The notes below the pieces were generated by a model that was given only the letters and a program-made list of their open reading frames with translations, was not told the origin of the DNA and ran no database searches. A program made the translations under genes and the position numbers. A stretch of DNA of 64,000 bases from Gautieria morchelliformis (lineage: Eukaryota > Basidiomycota > Agaricomycetes > Gomphales > Gomphaceae), in the NCBI GenBank assembly GCA_015179125.1, contig WHVA01000040.1:1-64000 (forward strand), written 5' to 3'. Below, piece after piece: positions 46,463 to 58,289 of the stretch (its first letter is position 1; every line of letters starts with the position of its first letter).

Positions 46463-48123
46463 TCAATCCCTCGATGATGAGCCTTCCGGGGATATCGACC
46501 TGGGCGTCGGAAGGTTCGTGGGGGTACCCGTATGCGGCCTACCTGCGCTTCCGTTGGGAGTTCCCGCAGTGCTGGCTGCTACATTCCAGTTGGCACTCCA
46601 TACTGATGGTGATCCGCTTCTGGGACTCCTGGACCCGAATCTTTCGGATGCCGTTTGGATGATATACTCCATTTCAGCGGACGATGAACGTCTAAGAAGC
46701 GGAAGGCGCTGCTCGTCTTCGCGGTGTGACAGCGAGTGAAGACCAGGAATAGGTGGAGAACTGATGCGAACGGTGTGCAAATAGCCATCGCCGGCAGCAG
46801 GCCCAGTCACAGCATACTGCTCAGGGGCACGGACGCCGCCACGCCTGAGACGAGGCGGGCTAAGATGGAGACGGGATGAGGAAGGCGCTGCGGAGGCCGA
46901 ATTTCCGGATGTGTGGAGGGTAATGCCCAGTCTTGAGTTGGCGCCAGACTCGCCACCGGAACTTTCGCGCTCCTCTGACGAACGGGCACGGGTCACGCCA
47001 CGTCTAGCTAGGGCGCTTGTAGCTGAAGTGGGAGCGAAAGCAGCAACAGGCATCACGCTATCCGTTTCTGAGCCAATGCCAGCGTGATGGGTATGAAGGA
47101 GGTTAGCAATGTCCATGCTTGAAGATGATTCACCAGTACCCGAAGTCGACGCCCTTGACGTCGAACTAGGTCCTGATTGAGAAGCGTGATCGAAACGCCT
47201 GGAGGGCCTTCGAAGAGTGGTAAACTCGTTGAAATCATTTGTACGTGAGCGCGGAGGACGGCGGATAGAAGACTGGCGCGACAGCGACGAATGTCTCGCC
47301 AGTGAAAACTGCGCAGGGGGGGACCGGCGTGAGGGGTATCCCAATTGCTGCATTGGAGATTCATCGTCCGCTCCCGTATCTGCTGTTTGCACGGGAAACG
47401 ACCGTCTGATGGCCGTGCTAGACGAGGGTGGGTCTGTAAATGGGTGGTACCCCGGCTCAGACGGGTTGAATCGATGAATGGGGTCATTTGGCCCGATCTG
47501 ACTGATCTCTTCTTCGACGTCGATATCTTCTTCGTCCGCATTTTGAGTAAGAACATCCCAGTCAAGCGTATTCGTCCCACTGCCCGTCTGAGACACGAAA
47601 AAATCGTTACCCATGGAACGGCGAGTGGTTGTTGCACGATCGCGGTATATGCGACTATGAGTGAGCTTGCGTAAACTAATTACAGTACGCTCCGCGACCA
47701 TGTGACGGTCAGGCGAAGACGGACGCGCTTTGCGTTCGGCAAGCTCCTATACATCGACATGAGGGAGTTGTTGATATACACATAGCGTCGCCGCTTACCT
47801 TAACGAGGATGTCGACCAGTGTGGTCGTGAACGAATCTCCATGGTCAAGGTCCTGTACAAAACTTTCATATGAAATGGTGGGTGCTGCTTGCGGATCATC
47901 CTTTTCAAGGTTTGCTCTTGCAATAGCTCCACAGCTACGTTGGCACACGAGAATTAGCCATTCTCTACGTATAGGGTACAGATACGTACACCAGTGATTT
48001 TAACTTTGAGCCAAGAACTTGATCATAATATTCAGACTGCCTGTAAAATGTATAAGGCTCATGCATAAAGAGACCAAGTCTGCTCTCCAGCAGAAACTAT
48101 AGCGACACTAACCATCGTCCCAT
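46463..48123 (-). CDS. Unknown Ser-rich fungal protein, 493 aa
   Basis: Four exons are read: 48123-48113 (11 nt, encoding MGR and part of W), 48040-47990, 47934-47799 and 47746-46463. All introns are GT-AG and frames join cleanly. The N-terminal 65 residues form a regular, non-repetitive domain (MGRWQSEYYDQVLGSKLKSL, then SYESFVQDLDHGDSFTTTLV) that is likely conserved. The remainder is low-complexity, Ser/Arg/Pro-rich and predicted disordered, with acidic DEEDIDVEEEISQ near residue 120. No domain is recognised and no function is assigned. Its 5' neighbour is the eL18 gene on the same strand. Confidence 0.65.
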
Positions 48124-48496
48124 TTTGAGCTAGAGGAGGAGGAGATGCGGTTGGTGGGAGTTGGAAGACGTTCTGTTTCCTTCTCCGCTCCAGCGCTAAC
48201 ACGGCATCAAGGCATCGCTATAGCACCGCTAATAGTACACTCTTCATTTGACACGGCTTACTAGCGATTGGTGGTGTCTGTTACTCGCCTCCGTATGATG
48301 GGACTGTGTGATTTACTGCAAAAAAAAAAGGCCTATCCATTGTAGTGATACGGCTCTGGAGTCAAGGGCTCATCATACGCGTAACCCAAAAGTTGTAAAA
48401 AAAAGCATGTTGTGGCATGGATGAACATGACTGAATATATAAGAAAGTTTCGTATAGATCCATATGCTCTTGTTACGACCACAGGTCGTGTTTTCA

Positions 48497-49372
48497 CTAC
48501 ACCTTGAATCCGCGCGACTGCAGGCAAAGATGAGGTGATCAGTGAGCGAAAATTATGACATAACAACAATGAACCTTTCGGCGACCACGAGCACGTTCGA
48601 ACTACAAGTCAAAGCATAAGTTGTTAAGGACAAGGGAGCCAGCATCACGACGTACTTTGCGACCCTTGGAAATGACGTAGGGCTTCTTGTGCTGGTGAGG
48701 GCCTGCGTGCCGAAGATGAGCGTCAATAAGCAGGGTACAGCGCACAGAGCGCACATACCCATTCCGAAGTGCTTGACAGCTTCTCTGGTATTTCTCTTTC
48801 CCCTCAGGAGAATTGTGTTGCTTCCAGTGGGCGCACGGAGAGCGAGTTGGTCGAGAGTAATAGCTTCTCCACCAGCGTTCAAAAGCCTCTCCTTAGCGGC
48901 CCTAGTGAATTTGAGCGCGGCAACGGAGAGCTTCGGCACCTCAAGAAGGCGGACATCATCGGTCACAGTCCCAACTATGACCACGACTTTAGATTGGTAG
49001 TCGGGAGAGCTGGTGGCCTCCTTGACAATTTTTGAGAGGGAAACTGGGGGACGGTTGATCTTGGACTGGAAGAGTCGTTTTAAAACAACCTGTGAACGAC
49101 ATTATCAGCAAACATCGTTGAAGTCGGTTGATATAAACCTTATTAAAAGGAGCATCTGTGCGCCTGGCAAGGAAACGGTAAAGCTGAGAAACATTAGTTC
49201 AGAAGGGCTGAATGCTGTAACGTGAATCCACCTACTTTGACTAGGAGGAGCAGGTATGGATCCTCGCTTTTTGGTGCGCTACGGTGGCCATTCTTGACAT
49301 GGTGATGTCTGAGGTCGATACCCTGCGCCAGATAAGTAACATTATTGACAAGAAGCATATGATGCTCACCAT
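48497..49372 (-). CDS. RPL18: 60S ribosomal protein eL18 (L18)
   Basis: Seven exons: 49372-49370 (the ATG alone), 49322-49236, 49183-49139, 49089-48759, 48702-48656, 48601-48575 and 48517-48497, giving 186 residues, the normal eL18 length. It starts [20 protein letters not shown], contains [32 protein letters not shown] and [20 protein letters not shown], and ends [15 protein letters not shown], all diagnostic of the family. It is a structural protein of the large cytosolic ribosomal subunit. It is divergent from the Tra2-like gene with 127 bp between the start codons, a compact shared promoter. Short exons near both ends are usual for basidiomycete ribosomal protein genes. Confidence 0.95.
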
Positions 49373-49499
49373 TGTCTTGAGGTGGTCGGTGCTTGAGGAG
49401 AGTGTGAGAAAGCAGCTGTACAGTCGAGATTAGACTCTGTTCCCGCGGAATTTCAATCTCCGACTCTCTGTTCCAACCTCCATCTCAAACGTGTTTGCT
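49373..49499. promoter_or_regulatory. Shared divergent promoter, eL18 / Tra2-like
   Basis: Only 127 bp separate the two start codons. The region is pyrimidine/purine mixed without a clear TATA box; a pyrimidine-rich stretch (CAATCTCCGACTCTCTGTTC) near 49454 could mark the right transcription start. Confidence 0.6.
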
Positions 49500-50604
49500 A
49501 TGAGTTTAGTATGTCTTCCGACCTCTTTTTCCCCAATGTCTTTTGACACACGTGTCACAATAGTATCAGGAAACGCCAGGTCAGGATCCGTACGCGGATG
49601 CGTACTCCAATGTTCCCCAACAGCCTCCGGCCCCCGCTTCAGGTACGCTCGACAAGGAACGCTCTCCTCCTCCTCCTGCTCGAGGCCGTACTCGGTCTCG
49701 TAGCCCTGGTCGTTATCGTAGTCCCCCACCTCGTCGCAGGTCTCCGCCTCCCAGGAGGCCGAATCACGCTCCCATCGTGGGTGGCGAACGCGCTCCCACG
49801 GGTCAGCCTGACTCATCTATCGCCCCACAGGCCCCTAATCCATCCAATGTTCTCGGTGTCTTCGGACTCAGCATCCGCACACAAGAACGTGACCTCGATG
49901 AAGAGTTTAGTCGCTTCGGTACTGTAGAAAAAGTTACAATCGTGTATGATCAACGGGTCAGTCTCAGTTGCCCCTAATGAATCCGCCGCTGACGACCGCG
50001 CTCAAGCAGTCCGATCGCTCCCGAGGGTTTGGCTTCATCAGAATGGCTACAGTCGCTGAAGCTTCTAGGTGTATCCAGGAACTCAACGGAGTCGTATGTT
50101 GTACATTTGGACACTCTCTCATCTCTGATTTCTGCTGTTTAGGATCTCAACGGTCGCCGCATTCGTGTGGACTACTCAGTGACCGACCGTCCCCATGCAC
50201 CCACTCCAGGTGAATATATGGGGCATCGCAGCTCTTCCTACCGTGGTGACTCCGGCAGGGACTCTTACCGCGACCCCTATCGTGACTCCTATCGTGATTC
50301 CCATCGCGACTCATACCGCGACAGCCACTCTCGTCGTGGAGGTTATTCATCCCACGATCGCGACAGGGACCGCGACCCTTACGGAAGAGACAGCCGCGAC
50401 TGGAGGGAAAGGCGTAGCCCGGCCCCAACAAGAGGCGGTGGGGGTAGGTATAGTCCTCCTCCAAGCCCCAGGCGCAGACGTAGCTATAGTAGGAGCCCGC
50501 CCCGCGGAAGTGGCAGTAGTCCCCCGAAACCTGGGTCTGGCGCGCCTTACGACGGTGGTCATGGCTCTCTTGCACCCCCGCCGGACGCCAATGGAAGGTG
50601 GTGA
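49500..50604 (+). CDS. Tra2-like SR splicing factor (RRM plus RS region)
   Basis: Exons 49500-49508, 49564-49956, 50010-50093 and 50143-50604 give 315 residues. An N-terminal Arg/Ser/Pro-rich part ([20 protein letters not shown]) precedes one RRM with RNP2 LGVFGLSI and RNP1 RGFGFIRM, closing with [21 protein letters not shown], a linker characteristic of transformer-2 proteins. The C-terminus is rich in RDSYRD-type repeats and ends with RS/RG/PP segments. Tra2 proteins act in the nucleus by binding purine-rich exonic enhancers and recruiting the splicing machinery. The very short first exon (ATGAGTTTA) is chosen because it joins in frame through a good intron; a start inside exon 2 is not available. 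Confidence 0.85.
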
Positions 50605-51694
50605 GCCGTTGAAGCGGCTGAAGATGTAAGGGCGAGCCTGGTGTTCTTGCAACCGACGCAGTGTGCGGACGTCTTGAAGGTGACAGGGAAAAAAAAAGAA
50701 GACCTGGTCTCTATCTATCCTTTTTCAGTTTCACAAGATCTCTCAAGTTTCCATGATGCCCAAGTTCAAGGCTGTTTTCTCTACGCGCAATGTCCTCTCC
50801 GCCTTGTCCAATAATTCTGTGGCAAGAAGTGTTATTTTTGTACGCAAGAACAAGGTGTCTTCAATAGCTATACTGGTCCTTCGACATGAAAAGGCGAAGA
50901 TGGCCGTGCGAACTAGCGCCAGTATAACGGCTGAATGCATAGGTCTCAGGCTGTTGCTAACTGTACGCTTGTCTTTGGCGTTTGGGTAGGTCACTTGCAA
51001 CAGCATTCAGGTTCGAACGCCTTACTTGTGAGATCTGATGGCATGTCTACTTCTGGTGGGACAGGTATACCCTGATGAGTTCATGGTAAATCTTTAGACA
51101 ATGGGTGGACGTTCTGCCCATTCACCTGTACATATAGGAATCAAATGCACGACGGGACTCTAAGCAAAACTAGGTAGAACACCGTACGCCAGGCGCCGCC
51201 AAGTGTACACCCAAACCCAGACGGTTTCCCGTTCTCCCAGCTTGGAGGCTCGCCAGAGTGCTTGATGGACGCGGATGAGGTAGGAGTAAGCACAGACGTC
51301 GCGCCAGGAACTTAGAGGTCATGGGGTTCAGATGCAACGTAGGCCTGTGCCTCTCAAGGACCATGTAAGTCTTACCTGTTTGAAGGCAGTGGTAGTATTC
51401 ACCACAGGAAGAAATGTTACACGCTTGCTTGCTTCTTGGCTTCTTAGGCGGGTTGTAACTTAACGGCCATCCACAGTTCTGTGGAAGAATAGAAACCGAT
51501 GAAGCAGCCCCAGATATCTCCAACACCACCACAACATGAAAGGTAACTCAAGGCAGTTTCAGGGCAGTCACCCGCCCAGGGTCCTTACGGAGAAAGTTAT
51601 CAAAAGCGAGGGCAATCTCGTGTTATGAGTGCTGCCGTTAGAGGAGACTCGTGAAAAGCTTGGATCACGTGACCATTAAGGAAAGCTTGCCACA
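50605..51694. other. Interval between the Tra2-like and GTPase genes
   Basis: About 1.1 kb. It must hold the 3' end of the Tra2-like gene and the promoter of the GTPase gene. Two opposing open stretches (50743-51006 and 51170-51532 on the minus strand) have no recognisable domains and weak start context; they are not called as genes. Confidence 0.4.
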
Positions 51695-53903
51695 ATGCCT
51701 CGTATTCGGAAGAGTCAGTGCTCTGTTCTTGCATCGGCTACTGGCAGCTTATTCACAGTCTCAAACTCCAGAGACAAGCAAGCGGATCTCCACACACCAA
51801 CGAGCAAAATTCAAGCATAAAGTAGCGGAGGGTCGCAAGAAAAAAAAGAAGGAAGCTAAAAAGAATCCTCAGTGGAAGTCAAGTACGTGTCTAGACGGTG
51901 TCTGAAGGGTGAGCGCACTGCTCACTTTACCCAGAGAAAAAGAAGGATCCCGGTATTCCGAACAACTTCCCATACAAGGATCAGATCCTAGCAGAAGTAG
52001 CAGAGACACGGCGACAGGTGTGCTTTTCTGCTCATGATGTAACTACGAACGTTATTTCTTACACAATACAAAGGCAGAAGAGGAGAAGCAGCGACGTAAG
52101 GAGGAGAAAAAGGCGGCTCGAGAGGGCTTGCTTGTTGAGGAAGTAGAAGGCGATCGTCCTGATGACCATCCAGATGGCAAAACCTCGTCCTCAAGACCCC
52201 AGATGAAGGATGAAGCCCCATTACTTCTCAATCCAGATCTTCCCGATCTTAAGGCCGTTCTGGAGAAGGCGGATGTTCTTCTGCACGTACTGGATGCACG
52301 AGATCCTACCTCATATCGTCTCCCTCATGTTGAAAACTTGGCCAAGGCCAACGGGAGGACCAAGCTGGTGTTTGTTCTCAGTAAAATCGGTACGCATCAT
52401 TTTACATATGCAGAAGATATCTCACACTTGTTTTCACAGACCTTGTCCCGCAGGAAACGTTGACTGCATGGGTAACGCAGTTACGTATCCAACATGCCAC
52501 CTTTCTCTTCCGCTCTGCATCGTCTTTCCTTCCCAAGACCCCATTGAATGACCCCAAGGCCAAAGGCAAGGCGAAGGAGTCTGCAGGTGATGCCGCAGGA
52601 GCCGAGACCTTGCTCGAGTATCTCGGACAATATGCTGGTAGAACTGAGAGTGAGACCCTACAGGTCGCCGTGGTGGGCCTTACGAACGTATGTCCGCACC
52701 AATGATTTGCGGTTTCACACCTGCTAAAGTTACTCACCTGGTAGTCTGGCAAGTCTGCCATCGTGAATTCACTCACGCGCAAAGCTATCGTCCCAATATA
52801 CACCCCGACACCGTCTACAGATGCGTGGAGGACGACAACCACCCGGGCGTTCGAGGTTCCTGTGGAAGTTGCGGGGCACAAGATCAACCTCATCGATACT
52901 CCCGGTATCTCATTCAAAATTGCACCGGACCACAACGAGCCGCTGAAGACGCGGGACATCCTGTTGCGCTGCCGAGGACGGGTCGACAAAGTGAAGGACC
53001 CAGTTCCCGCCGGTAAGTCACTACCTTTCAAGCCTGCCTGCCCCCTGATTCCGTTGTCCTGCAGTGGAGCACATTGTGTCGCGGGCGGACACACAAGACC
53101 TCATGGTGCACTACGCTCTTCCTGCATTCGCCCCGGGAGACTGTCCTGCCTTCCTCGCGGGTGTCGCACGCTCGCGTGGGTTGCTCAAAAAAGGCGGTGC
53201 GGCAGACCTGACGCAGGCTGCGCGGACGGTTCTGAGGGACTGGGCGACAGGGAAGCTGCCATTTTACACAGATGCACCTAAGGAGGGTGGTGCGGCGGAC
53301 GTGGTAGATGGGCGGACGGACGAGGAGTCGTTGGTGGAGCTGTACGCGAGGGGCGATGTGTTGGCGCTGTCGAGTGCGAGGACGAGGCGGGAGATGCGGA
53401 AAGTCGGGGGACTTGTGAAGATTGGGGAGGGGGGGTTGGAGGGGCGACAGTGTGTTCTTGATGCACCATTTGTGGTGGAGGCGGACAGTGATAGCGAGAG
53501 TGGGGAGGGCGAGGAGGAGGACGATGGGGACGAGGACGAGGATGAGGATGAAGAGGAAGGTGAGCAGGAATATGGAGATAAGAGTGACGAGGAGGATGAC
53601 GGGGCGGATGGGGAGGAACTCCCAACGCCACCCTTGGCCGGTAAACGCAAACGGAGAGAAGCAGCAGCAGCATCCGTCGCGCGCCCAACCAAAAAGGTTG
53701 CTTTCGCCCCCGGCACGCAGGATCGCAAGGAGAAGAAGCACGCGCGATCTGCTCCCAAGTCCACATCCAAGCCCACATCCAAGGTCCCTTCCACAAAATA
53801 TGTTTCCACAAAAGTCGCCGCCGGCAAAGCAAAGACAAGCAAGAGCACCATAAGTGGTAGAGATACCGACGCATACGACTTTGACCAGTTCTTCAAGTCA
53901 TAG
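51695..53903 (+). CDS. GRN1: Nucleostemin/Grn1-type nucleolar GTPase (circularly permuted)
   Basis: Seven exons (51695-51713, 51772-51882, 51935-52017, 52074-52389, 52440-52687, 52745-53012, 53065-53903) give 627 residues. The start is the Lys/Arg-rich GNL3 N-terminal domain (MPRIRKKTSKRISTHQRAKF), a nucleolar targeting region. The GTPase motifs are permuted: G4 as VFVLSKIDLV comes first, then G1 as VVGLTNSGKSAIVNS and G3 as NLIDTPG, the hallmark of the YawG/YlqF family. The C-terminus has a long acidic run (DEDEDEDEEEGEQEYGD) and Lys-rich tail. Family members act in 60S subunit assembly and export from the nucleolus. Exon junctions were chosen so that all motifs stay in frame. Confidence 0.9.
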
Positions 53904-54199
53904 TCTCCTGATATATATACCTCACGCAAGCTCGCCATTCCGAGCCAAAAGAAACTGATCATTAAGATACCATTCTATGCATTACTTCGTAAACTCCGTA
54001 AACTGTAACGCGTAGATGTACCCGTGCCCGTGCTGCTAAAGTCCATCCTAGCTAAAGCGAGTGTCGTGAAAATTGTCGGTCGGTACTCGGTGCGCCTCTA
54101 TAAAGATGGTACAACAAATGCTAATGCGCCCGTACCCATATCATGCAGACAAAAACATAGAAAGAAAAATACCACAGCTGTTGTCCGGGCCTGCATGCG

Positions 54200-56346
54200 T
54201 TAATCAATGATGCGCACGACCGCCGTCCCGCCGCGCGAAAGCATGCAGCACTCCATGACGGGGTCGACCTTAAATGCCTCGGGAGCCCTCTCAAAAGGGA
54301 ATGTTTTAGCCGCTTCGCTCTTCCCCTCGCCGGCCACCTCCCCAGCATACGGAATCACGACGCCCTCCACCGCGAGGCGCACGACGGCGGCGAGGGTGTC
54401 GCGCACGTCCTCGCCGCCGCTGTCCACGTCCGCCGCGGGGGACACCCACTGATAGCCGACGCTCTTATGGCCCTTCTTCACAAACGCACGCCGCAGCGAG
54501 CGCATGTTGCTCTTGAAGTGTGCATTCGCCGTCGGCAGCGCCGACTCCGCATCGCCCACGAGCGTTGTGAACTGGGAGCTGAACGTCAGAACTGCATACT
54601 CCATGGTCAGAGCGCTACGCACCTGTCCCGCTGTCCTCAGCACCTTCCGACATGCATCCCACACCTCCTTCCCCCCCAGCGGATCGACGACTGCATCGAA
54701 CTCCTCTTCCCGCACGTCCCGCACGACCTCCACGGCGTCGCCACATCGCACGTCCCCCACTCCCGCCCCGCGTGCCCGTTTCTCGCACCTGCTGCCCCAT
54801 GGGCCCGGGACCTGCGCCGTGACGCGGAAGCCGAGCGCCACGAGCTCCTGTGCGGCGAGGAGGCCTGCGCCGTCATGGGCGTGGAGCACGAGGGCGCGTG
54901 CCCCGCGCGGGAGGTGGGCGAGGGTACGGACGGCGCGGTGGGCGGGAATGCCTGTGAGCGGGAGGAGGGCGAGCTGAGGTACCGTGAGTGTCTGAGAGGG
55001 GCGCGGGGCCCGATGGATGCGACGGCGGTCAACGACTATGAATTCGGAAAGGGCGCCACTCTGGTCGACGGACTGTTAGTATTTGTGTGTTTGTATACTG
55101 TGGTTATGGAGCGTACTTTTCGGACTTCGGTGATACCTATCACCCAGTCTCCTTTAGATGCGTTGTTCACGCCCCAGCCACATTCTACGGCGCGGCCGGC
55201 GAAGCTGCGTCCAGGGACGTAGCCGAGGCCATCGTTGCGGGCTGCGCGTTCCTCGACTAGCAACGCATCAAGTGCGTCGAGGCCTACAGCCCACACCTGC
55301 ACTAGGACCTGGCTGGAATGAACCTTGTTCGGGGGAGGCGTGTGTGCAGAAAAGCTCAAGGGCGAGGGGAGAGAGGCACGCAAATGGGTGGGGGTGCTGG
55401 ATGTGTGGGGACGGCGGGCGATGGCGATGGTGGACATGGTGGTCTGTGCGAGGCCACTGCGCGTAATGTCGACGGAGCTGGAGACGCGGCCGGGGTGGCG
55501 TGATGGTGCATAAGCTGCGCGGGGGAGGGTGAGCCCCGTGTAACCGGCGCTGGAGACTGCGACGCCTGAGGACACGGGAAGCGGGGTTGGCAAGGAGACG
55601 GTGCGTGCTGTGGAGACGGTGGAGGAGCGCGAGAGCATGCTGGTGGGGCGGGGGCGTTTTGGACTGGTGGACAGCGTGCGTGCGCGCATCGGGGTAGATT
55701 TGGGGGTTGACTGGTCGTCAAAATCCTCCTCTTCCTCCCAGAGAGCACTCATGCGGTCTGGACGAGACTTGCGGCGCGCTTTTGTGCGCGACCTGGGTTT
55801 TGAGGGGGCCTGCTCTGGTTCATAGTCAACGTCGACTAGATCAAGGCCCTGTATGAGCGAGGTGCGAGATGAGCAAGAGCTATCTGTAGGAACGAGCCAG
55901 CGGACGTCCTTTGACCAGTCTGGAGAACGAGAGCGAGACTTGGACTTGCGGCGAGTGCCACTTGAGAGAGAGAGACTAGTTGCAGACGTGGTTGCCGAGT
56001 GAGCTGAGAATAGGTCGTCTTCGGTGATAGAGGCTGTCGACGAGGACGGATGGTGAGGGCTCTTCGACGGGTCCATCACCGTCGGGCTCGGTAGCGGGGT
56101 GAAGAAGACGTCAGAGTCGGGGGAGGGAGCAGGGGAAGGCGGTGGTGAGAACTTGGGAGCCGGATAAGCATCAGGACGACGCGTCGAGGACGGCGTGGGG
56201 GTCGGGCTCAGACGGTGAGGCTGGACGCGAGCTGGCTGCTGCTGGCGATGAGGAGGGCTGCGGGCATACCTTTGCGAGGGCTGGTTGAACAGGCTCTGCA
56301 GGAGAGTGGGCTTCATGGGCGGGAGGAGGGCGGATGACGTCATCAA
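54200..56346 (-). CDS. Medium-chain dehydrogenase/reductase with long disordered N-terminus
   Basis: Exons 56346-55117, 55072-54623 and 54571-54200 join in frame to 683 residues. The first about 300 residues are Ser/Pro/Arg-rich and predicted disordered, with clusters such as SRSRSPDWSKDVRW. From about residue 330 the GroES-like fold appears (SSQVLVQVWAVGLDALDALL, LGYVPGRSFAGRAVECGWGV), then a nucleotide-binding Rossmann part (RALVLHAHDGAGLLAAQELV) and a catalytic-domain end (GGTAVVRIID). Cys/His zinc ligands of alcohol dehydrogenases are not seen, so it fits the zinc-free quinone-oxidoreductase branch, NAD(P)H-dependent. Substrate unknown. The N-terminal extension is unusual for the family; a shorter start (MKPTLLQSLF, 30 nt downstream) hardly changes it. 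Confidence 0.75.
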
Positions 56347-56518
56347 GGGTCGGTACTACTATCTACTTGTTACTTATTTACAGCCGCCGCAGCCAACAGA
56401 TTTGTTAGTGCCTGCTTCACTTCGATTCCTCGTGTCCTGTCTATACTGAATCTGCACGCAACCTCCATCGCAGACACACGGCTGGAGCATGTTCGTCTAG
56501 GCACGCGCAAGGCACGAG

Positions 56519-57490
56519 TCACGGACTCGGCAGAAGTCCAAGAAGTCGAAGGGAGTGACTGGGCGATAATGAGCTAGGAGTGCATGCGATGTCGTGGGGA
56601 CTCACAGGCGGTAATTTCGAGGTATGGGGGTCAGTGTTGAAGCGGGCAGCAATCTCTTGGACAGAGACACGCAGAGGTCGGGTACATGGGACACGGATGA
56701 CAGCAGCGGGTTGTCGAGCGGGTGGGTTGCCGCTGTAAAGGTTGTTTTCAGATGTGCTGGAACGGGATGTGGGGCGACTATGGAAGGCAGCGAACAGTGC
56801 CTGCTGTTGAGAGTGACGTCTCGTAGCATGAGCACGGTGTCTGCAAGAGAGGGAGGGCGCGACGACATACCACTGACTGGCTGAGTTTATACACAAGTGA
56901 GAACATGATGGAATGAACGATGATAGTATATTCTGTGGAATGATAATATCTGGAATCGTGGACAGTGTGGAGACAGCACACGAGCAGAAATTTATAGGGA
57001 CTCGCCGGAGTGTCTCGCTGAGCCAAAAGCTGAGCGAGACACTCCGGGGAGTGTATAGATTTCTTCTGCTCCTGTGCCACTGGCTATCGTGTCCATAAGC
57101 AGAAAATGAATTTATAGTTACATAACCACCTGTATTGCACGTGATCACCGTGTCGATCACCCGGGATTTGTACGCACTCAAGTACACGCAATGTGTGAAG
57201 ATGAAGACGGTTGCAAATATCACACATTTCGAGGAAATGGACGGAACTGATGTCCCTTCCCAGATCGACCCTCCATTCGTGTCAACTTGCGTTACGCCTT
57301 CCAGGACGATGAAAATGGCTTCTTTGTCCTGGACCTTATGCTCGGCGGGATTTACCATGTGAGTTGGCCATATTGTCTCAAGGGGTGCTGTTTCAGGTGT
57401 ACAGCCAAAGAAGGCCAACTTTGACGCTGCTACCACCTCTTCAGGGATGGGGCCGTCTCGACCGACTACCCCTGCCACTTTCAAACGCTA
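56519..57490 (-). CDS. Unknown open frame containing a palindrome
   Basis: An open stretch of about 320 codons follows a CACCCTAG acceptor at 57493. An upstream exon ending near 57540 (GTAAGT donor) may precede it. The first 90 residues look like a folded protein (GVVGRDGPIPEEVVAASKLA, PTHMVNPAEHKVQDKEAIFI). The middle is encoded by a large imperfect palindrome (56940-57105), and the last 110 residues (SRPTSRSSTSENNLYSGNPP) read well up to a GTGAGT donor at about 56604. More likely this is a multi-exon gene whose introns include the palindrome. No family recognised. Confidence 0.35.
57005..57047. repeat. Perfect 15-bp inverted repeat, core of a larger palindrome
   Basis: CCGGAGTGTCTCGCT at 57005-57019 and its complement at 57033-57047 flank a 13-nt loop. 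Imperfect complementarity continues outward to about 56940 and 57105 (GAGCAGAAATTTATA against its mirrored counterpart), making a structure of about 160 bp, MITE-like in form. Confidence 0.85.
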
Positions 57491-57540
57491 GGGTGCGGAA
57501 AGTATGCCACATGTTGAGGGACCATGGCACACTTACCACG

Positions 57541-58289
57541 CGGACACTCCAGCCACAAGCATCGAAACAATGTCAGAACAATTATCACTGACGCTACATT
57601 CATGCTGGGTACATGGTCTTGTGGTCCACTGGTGGAGAGTAATCTTCGTTGCTTGCTATTATGTTCTCCTACATCTCATGCTCTGCGCATTATCTAGGAG
57701 TTTCTGTGCCCCAGCTATTCCCTAATACTGCTAACAAGTCAAATCGCAAAAATGAAACGGGTGCGACTGTAAAAGTCACTGTGTGTCCCCACCGCCTCTC
57801 GGACTTGCCATTAAACAAAGTCATCTAAGACTAAGGCTCTGTGAAGGGGAGGCTAGGAAAGATACCGAGCTTATAATGGGGCTGGAAGGCAGACTCAACC
57901 GCGCATCGAGACATGAAGGCGTACGTGACTGCTGTATATATAGATAGACTGGTCATATATGATAGAATATCCACAGGATTTCCTGACCACGTCATATCGG
58001 TATTATCATCGTCGAGGAAAGCATCAAGCCATCATTGCCGATGGGAGAGTAGGTGGAGGGCCAGAGCAAGCCAGTCTATAGGCAAGCTCAACTTGAGGGA
58101 AAAGGTGCTCTCTGAGTTATGCCACCCTGCAGTGTACATACCATAATTGCATGTGGGACATCCCTACCTCGAGACTATGGATTTCGCTGCTCTGTCCCCG
58201 TCTGAGTCGTTCTAGAATTTGGCTCAATAATGAATAGTAGGTACTTACGCAATCACGGTACCAATTTTTACAGGTTTCCCTCGTAGGCC
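57541..58289. other. Interval before the DUF2009 gene
   Basis: No supported coding sequence. It probably contains the promoter of the B-box/DUF2009 gene and the 5' end of the unknown gene on the minus strand. Confidence 0.35.

Noticed and set aside
50743-51006. 88-codon minus-strand frame and the overlapping plus-strand frame
   Set aside because: Both strands are open over the same stretch and neither shows a recognisable domain; likely downstream sequence of the Tra2-like gene.
53028-53962. Long minus-strand frames opposite the GTPase gene
   Set aside because: Shadow of the acidic and Lys-rich coding sequence on the plus strand.
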